From Dyadobacter sp. CY261 (GTDB lineage: Bacteria > Bacteroidota > Bacteroidia > Cytophagales > Spirosomataceae), in contig NZ_JAKCPW010000004.1 of NCBI RefSeq assembly GCF_021440085.1, positions 522,699 through 586,698 on the forward strand: 64,000 nt of DNA, written 5' to 3'. The position numbers and the translations under genes are program-made. Under the pieces are notes generated by a model. That model ran no database searches, was not told the origin of the DNA, and saw nothing but the letters and a program-made list of their open reading frames with translations. Each line of letters opens with the position of its first letter. Within the stretch, counting starts at the first letter, position 1. Of the stretch, positions 27,371 to 37,457 are shown piece after piece.

Positions 27371-27826
27371 TTACGATGCGGCGGAAACTTTACGAAAATA
27401 GGCTTGTACAAAAAACGAAGCAAGGATTACCGGTGCCGGAATGTCTTCATTAAACACTTGCCCCTGCCGCTTCCAGAAACCGGTAGGCTCAAAGCTGGCC
27501 TCTTCTTGCTCCGTGCTTACCCGCCATTTCCGGCGCATCCACGACTCAAACTGCCATTTGTACCGCGTTTCCTCGTAGGTAATCCAGGCTGAGCTTGCGA
27601 AAAGGTTGTATTCAATGCTGCCCAGGATCCTGGCGCCGTCGATATCGCGAATTTCTGTATGTCGTTGAAAAAAACCGGTGGTCCTGAATGTGAGCATATG
27701 GCCGTCGAGCTCACCGCGGGCGTCATTTTTCCAAAGAGATGTTTTCAAAATACCGGCAATGACTTTGCCCCGAAAAATCCGGCATTCCGTTTCATTGAAA
27801 TTGGATTTCCAGGACAAAGCCGCCAT
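27371..27826 (-). CDS. Conserved hypothetical protein, possible tubby/LURP-like fold
   Basis: 151 aa, no signal peptide. The order RFRGK-like start, KNDARGELDGHMLTFRTTGFF, then GSIEYNLFASSAWITYEETRYKWQFESW, and a hydrophobic C-terminal helix (VILASFFVQAYF) resembles the tubby C-terminal/LURP-one-related family of small membrane-associated beta-barrel proteins. This is pattern memory without a search. It lies 32 bp from the LolD-type gene on the same strand and may be in its operon. Confidence 0.6.
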   Translation of the reverse strand: MAALSWKSNFNETECRIFRGKVIAGILKTSLWKNDARGELDGHMLTFRTTGFFQRHTEIRDIDGARILGSIEYNLFASSAWITYEETRYKWQFESWMRRKWRVSTEQEEASFEPTGFWKRQGQVFNEDIPAPVILASFFVQAYFRKVSAAS

Positions 27827-27866
27827 TGATGAAGTGTAATTTTGAGTTGGCTAAAATATCAAATGA

Positions 27867-30527
27867 TCAAAACTCAGCCCGTTGTTTTTCGATAAGTGCC
27901 CGCATCGGCTGATAGCGCGTCAGAAAACGCTGATAACCGGCAGGCAATCCATATTGTTTTACCTTTTCTTCACCCTCTGCGGCTTGGCCCAGTAACCCCT
28001 GGTCGAGGTTCAGCAAGGCATATTGCTCCCAAAGTTCCGGCGCATATTCGTTGTAACGAAGTGCGTCAAGCACCAGTTGGTAGGCCCGCTTCACCTGCTT
28101 TTTGCTTCTGTAAAAATCCGATGCCGCCGATACAATCCGTGCATCGAATGGATTAGCGCTTACTGCTTTTTCTAAATTGGGAACGGAAGGAGATTTGGAT
28201 ATCAAAGCAAATAGGGAATCGGCTGCTGACTTCGGTTTTGCGCCTGAAAACAGTGTTTGTTTCAATTGTTCCACCGCCGCATTTTGCTCCTGCCCCTGCA
28301 TTTTATCCAATAACACCACGGCTACTTCCTTCTTGCCCGACAATGCGTTCGCTACCGCCATCCCGATCGTTCCTTCAACTCCCTCAACTCCGGACAATGT
28401 TTCAATCGCTCGGTCGTACAGTCCCAACTGCAACAGCCAATGCCCCAATATTTTGCGGTATAAATTCGATTGTTCGCCCTCCTCAGCGGTCCAGCTGGTA
28501 AGAATTTCCAATGCTTTCAATTTATTTCCACTATAAAAATCGGGGTAAAGCGCTGCGAGGGACAGATCCTGCGATAACATCGGATTTTTCGCAGCGAGTT
28601 TTGGCAAAAGCGAAGCAGGCAATGTATCGAATCTGGCCTGGTTAGTGGCATAGTTGAGCAAATAGACCAGGGACGAAACGCTCAAAAGCGAATCCTTCGG
28701 TACAGCCTCACCATTAAATGCTTCTTTGGCAAAATGCTGCCGCAAGTTTTGAACCGCCAGCCAGTTGGCTTGCCACGAAAGGTAATTCTGCTTTTCGGAA
28801 TCAGTGGCGAGCGAGTCCAACAAGCCTGAATCCGTACTTTTTGCAAGGATAGCGAGCAGGTTAGTAGCTGGTATTTCCGGGCGGATCGCGTTCGTTTTGG
28901 CTAAATCGAGATAGTAGTAAGCCGAATCGGCAACATTGGTTTTGGAATACAGCATTCCGAGGTTGTTCAGTAATTCGCCGTTGGCCGGAAACCGGCGGAT
29001 ACCTTCCTGCAAACTGTAAACGGCGTCAAAAAAGAGGTTTTCCTGCACCAGGATACCGCTTAGCCCTGCATACGCCTGGGGTGATGGATTTTTCAGCAGC
29101 GCCTGTCTGAAATAGAAGGCGGCAGCATTCCGATCGCCTTGTTTCAATGCCAGTGATGCCAGCGCGTAGTTAGATTTGTGATTTTGAAACTCCTGTTGCA
29201 ATGCGAGTTTATAGTACTGCTCAGCTAGGGTATATTCCTCTGTTTGAGAATGCAAATCACCCAATCCATTAAAATATCCGGCTATGGCCTGATTCACAGG
29301 AAGTAGCCGTTGAACGGAAAACAGCACCACTACGCCCGCAAATCCAAAAAGCCGCGTCTGGGTCAGGCCGAAGCGGAGGGGTTTGTACAATACTTTGTGC
29401 ACGGCCAGTTTTTGCTGAAACACCTCATAAAAGTTGACCAGCACATAGAATAGAAAAAGCACACCCATCGCCAGCTGACCTTGCACCGTCACGTCTTCCA
29501 GCGTTTCCAGCACGGGGTCGTTGGCCGTTCCCGCCATAAACCCGCCGAAGGATGCTGCAATAATAAACAAACCGATATAAAGCCAAAATCCGGCGCTACG
29601 AAAAGGAATCACACCCTCCGTCGAATCCGCACGTTTTTTGAATCCCCAAATACCTAATATACCCGACGCCAGTGCGAGGTAGAAAGGGTTGATCAATGTG
29701 ACATTCCAATCGATCCGGCGGGTATTTTGGAGGTAAATGAGCAGCAAAAGCACTAAATACAACACGCTGATAACGATGAACTGCACCAGCCCCGAACGCC
29801 CCTTACCCGCCTGCCCGCTTGTGCTTAGCCAGACGAGCCCGGCCATGATTTCAGTGGCTGAAACGAGCAGGAAAAGGCTTGTTGCGACCAACCAAAGCGG
29901 AAATGAATAAACGGCGGCCGTTAATGCAGGAACAGGAGAAGTTGAACCAAATGCCACAAGCGCAGCCAGCAAAATTGAAATGCCAATGATGCCCGAAATG
30001 CGTATGGCAATGCCCAGATCAGGGCGGAATGCGTGAAGGTAATAGGTGACACCGCCGTACAAAATGGTGGCCGTGATGAACAGAAAGCGATTTTCGGCGC
30101 CGAACACGCGTAAGGTTTCCAGTCGGGCAAATGCAAGGAACAGGATGAAAAGGATCATCCCGGCCAGGTACCAGAAGCGCGGCATAGTTGTTAGCGCGGC
30201 CAGTATCAATGACAAACCAACCAACGCGCCAATCCAAAACAAATAGGCCGTCACCGTATTGATTTCCATCACCGAGGACATAAAACTTTCGGTCACCAAA
30301 TGCGTCGGCGTCGAAATTCCATATTGCCATTGCCCGAGTTGCAGCACATCCACGACGGCGCTCGTTTCCGATAGTTCACTCACCACATTCCACCGCACCA
30401 CATTCCCCAGGGGATCAATGCATTGCACGACCAAAAATATCAGCCCCAAAACCAACACCAGGAAAGCCGCAACCGTCATCCGCTGTTCGGATGGCGACCA
30501 TACCTTCCAGAAAAGTAAATCGTTCAT
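27867..30527 (-). CDS. Large polytopic membrane protein with C-terminal TPR domain
   Basis: 886 aa. The first 400 residues or so contain about ten membrane helices, starting at about residue 20 (VAAFLVLVLGLIFLVVQ). From about residue 425 onward come TPR-like repeats, such as YTLAEQYYKLALQQEF, DRNAAAFYFRQALLKNPSPQAY and KQVKRAYQLVLDALRYN. Such a fusion suggests a membrane scaffold with a soluble interaction domain; whether that domain is cytoplasmic or periplasmic is not clear. No catalytic motif seen. Found upstream of the small tubby-like gene with a 40 bp gap. Confidence 0.8.
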   Translation of the reverse strand: MNDLLFWKVWSPSEQRMTVAAFLVLVLGLIFLVVQCIDPLGNVVRWNVVSELSETSAVVDVLQLGQWQYGISTPTHLVTESFMSSVMEINTVTAYLFWIGALVGLSLILAALTTMPRFWYLAGMILFILFLAFARLETLRVFGAENRFLFITATILYGGVTYYLHAFRPDLGIAIRISGIIGISILLAALVAFGSTSPVPALTAAVYSFPLWLVATSLFLLVSATEIMAGLVWLSTSGQAGKGRSGLVQFIVISVLYLVLLLLIYLQNTRRIDWNVTLINPFYLALASGILGIWGFKKRADSTEGVIPFRSAGFWLYIGLFIIAASFGGFMAGTANDPVLETLEDVTVQGQLAMGVLFLFYVLVNFYEVFQQKLAVHKVLYKPLRFGLTQTRLFGFAGVVVLFSVQRLLPVNQAIAGYFNGLGDLHSQTEEYTLAEQYYKLALQQEFQNHKSNYALASLALKQGDRNAAAFYFRQALLKNPSPQAYAGLSGILVQENLFFDAVYSLQEGIRRFPANGELLNNLGMLYSKTNVADSAYYYLDLAKTNAIRPEIPATNLLAILAKSTDSGLLDSLATDSEKQNYLSWQANWLAVQNLRQHFAKEAFNGEAVPKDSLLSVSSLVYLLNYATNQARFDTLPASLLPKLAAKNPMLSQDLSLAALYPDFYSGNKLKALEILTSWTAEEGEQSNLYRKILGHWLLQLGLYDRAIETLSGVEGVEGTIGMAVANALSGKKEVAVVLLDKMQGQEQNAAVEQLKQTLFSGAKPKSAADSLFALISKSPSVPNLEKAVSANPFDARIVSAASDFYRSKKQVKRAYQLVLDALRYNEYAPELWEQYALLNLDQGLLGQAAEGEEKVKQYGLPAGYQRFLTRYQPMRALIEKQRAEF

Positions 30528-30580
30528 ATAAATTTTTTAAATCTTCTTCCGGATTACTGTCCGGTTATTTCTACGAGATG

Positions 30581-30795
30581 AGCCATAACTTTCGGGGGCT
30601 GCCAACCTTTTCAGAAGTGATACAAAGTCCTCATCCTTAGAGATTACAATCGCATTTTGCTCTCTTGAAAACGCAATATCACTTCGTCCTCTGCATTATG
30701 GAGGTTAAAAAAATGACGCGAGAAAGATGGGGTTTCAAAATGTTCTGTGATCCAGACGGCCAGTGCCGGCGGCAGGTGGGGTTCAGTATGATCAT
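30581..30795 (-). pseudogene. DUF5615-like toxin, multiply frameshifted
   Basis: Fragments in different frames fit one PIN-like DUF5615 toxin. One frame gives PHLPPALAVWITEHFE and NAEDEVIL; another gives AFSREQNAIVISKDEDFVSLL, which carries the conserved KD(x)DF motif. The ATG at 30795 overlaps the antitoxin stop (TGATG), the usual arrangement, but the frame shifts within five codons. The normal C-terminal end is missing. No active toxin is expected. Confidence 0.6.
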
Positions 30796-31034
30796 CAGGC
30801 CGCTTGCAAAACGGGGTGGTTGAGCTTAACTGCGGCATAAAGCAGACAAGCGGTAATATCCTCAGGTTCCAGATCAGGCAGTTCATCCGTGACGATCTGT
30901 TCCGGTGTTAGTCCTGCCGCCAGTAATTCAACTACATCGGTGACCCGGATACGCATATTCCGGATGCAAGGCTTGCCACCGCATTGCTTTGGATTAAAGG
31001 TAATACGATCCAATAACTGCGTATTCATCTGCAT
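30795..31034 (-). CDS. DUF433 family antitoxin, apparently orphaned
   Basis: 79 aa from the ATG at 31034 (another ATG at 31028); the longer frame reaching 31142 is not supported by the family. Contains ITFNPKQCGGKPCIRNMRIRV and LLAAGLTPEQIVTDELPDLEPEDI, the hallmark of DUF433 (VapB45-like) DNA-binding antitoxins, which pair with DUF5615 toxins. The gene looks intact while its toxin is wrecked, so any remaining role would be as a lone DNA-binding protein. Confidence 0.85.
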   Translation of the reverse strand: MQMNTQLLDRITFNPKQCGGKPCIRNMRIRVTDVVELLAAGLTPEQIVTDELPDLEPEDITACLLYAAVKLNHPVLQAA

Positions 31035-31222
31035 TTTGTCGGTGTTTAAATCAAATTTAGGGATTTTAACAAGTATCTCAAACGATAAGCCGGTTCTGCC
31101 GACGCTTAGAAAGTTCCCGTCCCCCTCTCCCCCCACCTCCATTTTCCGGAAATATTAAGCACAGTTTTAGGGAAAAACGGGCGATTTTCTAAAAAATATC
31201 CAATAATTCACTTTCTCAGCTA

Positions 31223-32810
<1,588 letters not shown>

Positions 32811-32816
32811 GTTCAT

Positions 32817-32868
32817 GAGTTCAAAGTTTACGAGTCCAGAGTGAAGTACGCTGTTAGACTTTGAACTC
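32817..32868. repeat. Inverted repeat between atpD and atpC
   Basis: GAGTTCAAAGT at 32817-32827 and its perfect complement ACTTTGAACTC at 32858-32868, separated by 30 nt. Surrounding text has degenerate copies of similar words (GAACTCTAAACCCATAAACTC). The gap at 59337-59400 after the Lrp-type gene has the same flavour. It may act as an mRNA stem between the two atp cistrons or be a mobile-type intergenic repeat. Confidence 0.5.
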
Positions 32869-32898
32869 TAAACCCATAAACTCATAAACATCAGATTT

Positions 32899-33141
32899 AT
32901 GCATTTAGAAATCATTACCCCAGATAAAAAGGTATTTGCCGGTGAGGCGACTTCCGTTACGTTGCCGGGTACCGAAGGACAGTTTCAGGTTCTTAACCGT
33001 CACGCGCCGCTGGTCAGCACGCTGGGCAAAGGTGATGTGGTAATCGATACCGGCAGTGCGAAACAGAACTACGTCATCGACGGTGGTGTTGTGGAGGTGT
33101 TGAACAATAAAGTATTAGTTCTCGCCGAAGCTGTCCTTTAG
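32899..33141 (+). CDS. atpC: F-type ATP synthase subunit epsilon
   Basis: 80 aa: MHLEIITPDKKVFAGEATSV, LPGTEGQFQVLNRHAPLVS and the rest of the N-terminal beta sandwich of epsilon are present. The C-terminal helical hairpin that in other bacteria inhibits ATP hydrolysis is missing; short epsilon subunits of this type are common in Bacteroidota. Located 88 bp after atpD and followed by a strong terminator, so atpD and atpC form one unit. Confidence 0.93.
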   Translation: MHLEIITPDKKVFAGEATSVTLPGTEGQFQVLNRHAPLVSTLGKGDVVIDTGSAKQNYVIDGGVVEVLNNKVLVLAEAVL

Positions 33142-33158
33142 GAAAACACATTTATTGC

Positions 33159-33197
33159 AAAATACGGGTGCTGTGAAAACGGCATCCGTATTTTTTT
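33159..33197 (+). terminator. Intrinsic terminator of atpDC
   Basis: A 16 bp stem (33159-33174 with 33179-33194, two non-Watson-Crick G-T pairs) with a 4 nt GAAA loop, followed by T7. It begins 17 bp after the atpC stop. Confidence 0.85.
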
Positions 33198-33297
33198 GTT
33201 TCCCGGCAAATAAATCAAAACGCTCACTAATCCATCGTTAGAGCTTTGTAGTTGTCTGATTGATTATGTTGGAAAGTGAAACACCGACATCATCATC

Positions 33298-33489
33298 ATG
33301 ACATTTACTTTGAGAAAGGGACAAACACTGGAAGATATCTTCCCTGCCAAAAAATGGGCGTTACTATTTCCGGCCTCCCAATCAGCAACTATCGGAAAAA
33401 GACTCGATGCTCGAAAGTTTGTCGGTGTTCTGAAACGAGACTGTAATCCCCTGGAAATTCAAAGGCAGATGCGCAATGAATGGGACTAA
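33298..33489 (+). CDS. Antitoxin-like protein of a PIN toxin pair
   Basis: 63 aa. The C-terminal half (RLDARKFVGVLKRDCNPLEI then QRQMRNEWD) matches my memory of antitoxins that precede PIN toxins in Cytophagales. The N-terminal half is more variable. It overlaps the toxin gene by 14 bp, the usual coupling in such pairs. Assignment rests mainly on this context. Confidence 0.65.
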   Translation: MTFTLRKGQTLEDIFPAKKWALLFPASQSATIGKRLDARKFVGVLKRDCNPLEIQRQMRNEWD

Positions 33490-33847
33490 AATACTTCTGG
33501 ACACCAATATTATCCTCAGCTTATTTGAGGGAGATTCCGATCTCGGAATAGTATTGCAGGGTGTAGAGCCATATTTGTCCTTTGTATGTGAACTTGAATT
33601 GCTTAGCAACAAATATATTTCACGGGACCATCAGGAATGCGTCGAGATGTTCCTTGCAAATTGTCATATAATTGATCTCAATGATGGCATCAAAGAGATG
33701 ACTAGATATGTCCAATGGGAGTATGGATTAAAACTTCCATATGCCCTCATCGCATCCACTGCCATGACCCTCGGCATACCATTGCTCTCCGCAGAGCATC
33801 AGTTTGAAAAGGTCAAAGAATTGATCTTCGTGTTATATCAATCCTGA
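33476..33847 (+). CDS. PIN-domain (VapC-like) toxin with altered active-site residues
   Basis: 123 aa, normal length. PIN toxins use four acidic residues to hold metal for RNA cleavage. The first is intact (KILLDTNIILSLFEGD) and the Glu region is present (CELELLSN). At the third site the family has K-L-P-D-A, but here it is KLPYALIASTA. At the fourth, where families have A-D-x-x-F, it reads AEHQFEKV. Both are single-base changes. The protein may thus be weak or inactive. The upstream antitoxin overlaps it by 14 bp. Confidence 0.8.
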   Translation: MNGTKILLDTNIILSLFEGDSDLGIVLQGVEPYLSFVCELELLSNKYISRDHQECVEMFLANCHIIDLNDGIKEMTRYVQWEYGLKLPYALIASTAMTLGIPLLSAEHQFEKVKELIFVLYQS

Positions 33848-33849
33848 AC

Positions 33850-34605
33850 TTAAACACGGCCGCTCCTTTCAAGTTGGAAATGATCCAGCTTATTGCCTTC
33901 CCATGCAAGCCCAGCTATAACCAGCAAAATCGCCCCATTCGAAAGCGCCTCAAACTCAATCTCCTCCACGTTCCGCAGCGCCAATCCATCCCGCCTTTCT
34001 AACAAACGGTCCTGCACTTCGAACGCCCCTTCGATCACAAACGCAAATACGCTGTGACGGGCACTCTGATTCGTAAAAATGCCTTCCACCCGGCCGTCGT
34101 ATTGCCCGATGAACAGATCGGCGGAGCTTCTGTTGTAGCCACGTACCGGGAGAAGCTCATTCGCTTGACTTAAATCAAAGTGAGTGGTGATGTCGGATAA
34201 TGACGGCGGGATGTTTAAAGATTGATCGTCATGGACCCTAATCTGCAAATAATTGATCACCTCGTCAGGGTACGGGTTGGTAATGGTATAAACCTTGTCG
34301 GGGGACGCCAGAAAAAACAGCGCCTGTCCCGAATTCACAAATTGGAGCTCCCTACCCTTTTCTTCCACTTCGATCGCTCCGGCCACCGGCAGCAAAATAA
34401 CCTGGCAAAATTTTTCTACCCGCAGCTCGTAACTGCATTCGGCCATGAGCGTTTCATCGTTCAGGACTTCCAACGTTCCAAATGCCTCGCGCCCGTCAGC
34501 CCGGTATTCTTCAAAATTGAATGTTTTGAAACTGCGGAAGCCATCCATCTGGAAATACCCACGCAGGCTTTCCAGGTATATCTGAGCGTCGTTTTGTATC
34601 AGCAT
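33850..34605 (-). CDS. Pirin-like bicupin protein
   Basis: 251 aa with two cupin-like beta-barrel halves: the first around residues 40-130 (EKFCQVILLPVAGAIEVE, GQALFFLASPD) and the second around 150-240 (HSVFAFVIEGAFEVQDRLL, GAILLVIAGLAWEG). The second half looks like the pirin C-terminal/quercetinase-like cupin. The clear His cluster of metal-binding pirins is not visible, so enzymatic activity is doubtful. Convergent with the PIN toxin: stops are 2 bp apart. Confidence 0.7.
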   Translation of the reverse strand: MLIQNDAQIYLESLRGYFQMDGFRSFKTFNFEEYRADGREAFGTLEVLNDETLMAECSYELRVEKFCQVILLPVAGAIEVEEKGRELQFVNSGQALFFLASPDKVYTITNPYPDEVINYLQIRVHDDQSLNIPPSLSDITTHFDLSQANELLPVRGYNRSSADLFIGQYDGRVEGIFTNQSARHSVFAFVIEGAFEVQDRLLERRDGLALRNVEEIEFEALSNGAILLVIAGLAWEGNKLDHFQLERSGRV

Positions 34606-34684
34606 AATGATAGATTTTAGGGGTTATCCATAGTCGGCGGTCCACAATCTTGCATTAGTTCAAAAAAAGTTGGCAAGCCCCGCA

Positions 34685-35422
34685 TCAGGCGCTTACCACA
34701 ATCGCATGCGTCAATTCATAACCTGCCGAAACACTGCCGGTAACGGTCGGCATTTCGGTGCTTACTCCGTCGCCGAAAACATTGTCCTTCGCATTGGTAG
34801 TATCCGCTTGCCCGTGGCTCGCGTACACGCCCTGCGCATACACAACTTTGCTGATCTCTTCCGGAAACGCGATCTGCGTAACGAGGAGCGATTTCCCGCT
34901 CGCATTATATATATGCACGTGAATGTGCGGCGCGCGGCCCGAGTACCAGCCCGGGTAAATGCTGGTGAATGTCACCAGCCCATTGGCATCGGACGTCTGC
35001 CGCCCGCGCAGGAAGTGCACACTGGTATAATTGGTCGATTGCATCCCCGAGCCGCCATACTCCGAGTAACTACCGGCCGCATCGCAATGCCAGATGTCAA
35101 CTAAAGCGCTTTCCAAGCCTTCGCAGCTGTTGTTTTTATTTTGAATGGTGATCTTGACCGTCAGTTTGTTCCCTTGCCTGTCGGAAGTAATGTCGTTGGA
35201 AACAAGGCTTGAAGGCGATTTGGTGGGAAATGGCCCTGCTGTCTCTGAGGCTGTGAGCGTGCAGCTTCCTGATGTCGAACCCGAGGTGCTACCGGATGCA
35301 GACCCGGTTTCAGTGGTGGTTTCAACGGGATCGACAGAGTCATTTGAGCAACTGATGATGGGAATGATCGTCGCCAGTCCAAGCGCCGAAAACCCCCTTT
35401 TTAAAAATTCCTTGCGTTCCAT
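34685..35422 (-). CDS. Intradiol ring-cleavage dioxygenase, exported
   Basis: 245 aa. The N-terminus (MERKEFLKRGFSALGLATII then PIISCS) is a lipoprotein or Tat-like signal, followed by a Ser/Gly/Thr-rich linker. The enzyme core uses non-haem Fe(III) held by two Tyr and two His. These are visible: GSYSEYGG (Tyr), YPGWYSGR (Tyr) and APHIHVHIY (His-x-His). SETAGPFP and VDIWHCDAAG are also typical. Substrate is unknown; members on the cell surface often act on catechols. Not near a catabolic cluster here. Confidence 0.85.
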   Translation of the reverse strand: MERKEFLKRGFSALGLATIIPIISCSNDSVDPVETTTETGSASGSTSGSTSGSCTLTASETAGPFPTKSPSSLVSNDITSDRQGNKLTVKITIQNKNNSCEGLESALVDIWHCDAAGSYSEYGGSGMQSTNYTSVHFLRGRQTSDANGLVTFTSIYPGWYSGRAPHIHVHIYNASGKSLLVTQIAFPEEISKVVYAQGVYASHGQADTTNAKDNVFGDGVSTEMPTVTGSVSAGYELTHAIVVSA

Positions 35423-35538
35423 ATATGCAACAGTTCTGTAAGTTTGAATACATTATCGTATTCGCATCACCTTTTGTTGCGGAAAAGACGGATGTGTCGG
35501 TCAACAACCCGATTTTACCGGTGAATCGGTAGACCACT

Positions 35539-36237
35539 TCATGAGGTTTGTTGATTTTTCCATTTGTCAATAAAATCGAGATAACTGTCACTTACCGGTA
35601 GCTCAAAGCCCGACAAAAGCGTAACTTTCTTGCTCTGAATAGATTTTACTTGAAGATCGGGTACGATATAACTTCTATGAATGCGACTAAATCCATTTTC
35701 AGGTAAAATTTCCAATATCCCTTTCAACGACATCAGCGTCGTGACCGGGTGCCGCGAACCCAACAAATGGATTTTGATATAATCCTCCATTCCCTCGATA
35801 AATGCAATATCACTCAGGAAAATCTTGATCGCCTTGTATTCCGAACGAACGACGATCGACTCTTCCGTTTGCCTCGGCTTTTTCTGCTCAAACCGTTCGG
35901 CAGCTTTTTGTACAGCCTTCTCAAATCGCTCGATGGTAATGGGTTTTAAAAGGTAATCCACAGCTTCCAACTCGAAACCTTCATAGGCGAATTTCTTATA
36001 GGCGGTCGTAAAGATGATCATCGGCCTGGTTTCCAGTCTGGCTACCAGTTCCAGGCCTGTCAGATCGGGCATATTGATGTCGATGAAAAGCAAATCTATC
36101 GGATTGGATTTCAAAAAACGTCGGCCTTCGACGGCGTCATCGAACTTCCCGACAAGTTTCAGCAGCGGGAATGCGGTTATGTATTTTTCAAGAATACTCA
36201 GCGCGAGTGGTTCGTCGTCTATGATCACGCATTTCAT
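35539..36237 (-). CDS. LytTR-family response regulator
   Basis: 232 aa. Receiver domain (residues 1-120): acidic pocket IIDDEPLA, phosphoacceptor Asp in LLFIDINMPDLTGLEL, TTAYKKFAYEGFE and a conserved Lys in LLKPI. A LytTR DNA-binding domain follows (about 130-232): SEYKAIKIFLSDIAFIEGME and FSRIHRSYIV. It overlaps the histidine kinase gene by 4 bp and is its cognate partner. The target promoters are not evident. Confidence 0.93.
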   Translation of the reverse strand: MKCVIIDDEPLALSILEKYITAFPLLKLVGKFDDAVEGRRFLKSNPIDLLFIDINMPDLTGLELVARLETRPMIIFTTAYKKFAYEGFELEAVDYLLKPITIERFEKAVQKAAERFEQKKPRQTEESIVVRSEYKAIKIFLSDIAFIEGMEDYIKIHLLGSRHPVTTLMSLKGILEILPENGFSRIHRSYIVPDLQVKSIQSKKVTLLSGFELPVSDSYLDFIDKWKNQQTS

Positions 36238-37355
36238 TGGCCCGCCAGCTTTAAGTTGACCGTAAAAAAATCACCATCGTCACGAATATCGAGATCGTAC
36301 AGACCGGCATAGAGCAAATCCAGTCTCTTTTGGGTATTAAAAATTCCGACGCCGGTCCTTTCCATATCGTATCTGCGCTCGACAATGCGATTTTGGCAAA
36401 AAAACAGAATATTCTGTCCGGCAACCTCCACCGCAATCTGAATAATCGATTCCCGGTGATTACTCACGCCATATTTGAATGCATTCTCCACAAATGTCAT
36501 CAACACCAGTGGGGCAATTTTCACATCATCCAAATTGCCCCTAATCTCGAAGTTCAGACTGGTTTTGGCATTCAACCTCAATTTCTGCAATTCCACGTAG
36601 TTTTCTAGACAAGTCAGTTCGTCTGCCAGTGGTACATAATTCTCCGCCGCCTCCTCAGTAATGTACCGCATCATTTGTGACAGTTTGAGAATGCTTGGCG
36701 CAGTGTGGGCACTGCTGCTAATGGCCAGCGCATATATATTATTGAGCGTATTAAAAAGAAAATGTGGGTTGATCTGCGCCTTAAAAAAAGAAAGCTCGGC
36801 ATGCGCCTTTTCTGCCTCGGAAAGAATCGCACGTCGTTCACTCTGCCGCCATTCGCGTGAAATGCGGATCGCCATGGCCACCACCCAGGCCACGATAAAG
36901 AGCGTAAGGCTCACAAAATCCACCGCCCTTGCCGGGGTTGGCTGGCGCTGCGGCATCCTGTCGGGCCCACCTCCCGGAGGCGGGCCGGGCGGATGACCAA
37001 TACGGAACTCGTCACGGGGCGGTTCCGGCCTCACTCCCCCACCCTGCTGCTGTTGAAACTTCCTGAATATCAGCTTTTCAAATGGTTGCGCAATGAACAT
37101 CACCAGCAGCAAGCCAACAAACACCGTGGTATAGGCTACGTATCGCTGTTTCAGAAATAATTGCGGGGTCAGCACCAGCAAATTGCCATAAAACACTGAC
37201 GCATAAATCAGAAAAAACAGCCAGAACCACCACGAGCGTATGACAAGCAAAGGCAGGTCCATTCCAGGCTGATGCGACACAATAGTGAGCGGCAGGCTCA
37301 TGAACAACACCCAGCCCAATAAATGAATGATCCAAAGGTGCTTAGTCTTAAACAT
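36234..37355 (-). CDS. LytS/YehU-type sensor histidine kinase
   Basis: 373 aa from the ATG at 37355 (start MFKTKHLWIIHLLGWVLF). Four membrane segments (about 9-30, 42-66, 78-100 and 145-165), with a Pro/Gly/Arg-rich cytoplasmic loop at about 105-140. The phosphoacceptor His is in LSFFKAQINPHFLFNTLNNI and the ATPase region in LVLMTFVENAFKYGVSNH. Typical of the HPK-type LytS family. The 4 bp overlap with the response regulator supports a pair. Confidence 0.92.
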   Translation of the reverse strand: MFKTKHLWIIHLLGWVLFMSLPLTIVSHQPGMDLPLLVIRSWWFWLFFLIYASVFYGNLLVLTPQLFLKQRYVAYTTVFVGLLLVMFIAQPFEKLIFRKFQQQQGGGVRPEPPRDEFRIGHPPGPPPGGGPDRMPQRQPTPARAVDFVSLTLFIVAWVVAMAIRISREWRQSERRAILSEAEKAHAELSFFKAQINPHFLFNTLNNIYALAISSSAHTAPSILKLSQMMRYITEEAAENYVPLADELTCLENYVELQKLRLNAKTSLNFEIRGNLDDVKIAPLVLMTFVENAFKYGVSNHRESIIQIAVEVAGQNILFFCQNRIVERRYDMERTGVGIFNTQKRLDLLYAGLYDLDIRDDGDFFTVNLKLAGQ

Positions 37356-37457
37356 AAATAATGCCAACGATAGCAAGATGCCTGTATTTGATATCCAAGA
37401 TAGGAGTTACATTCAGAAAAAGTTTCCTATTTTCGAAAAGCACATTTCACTCCATCC

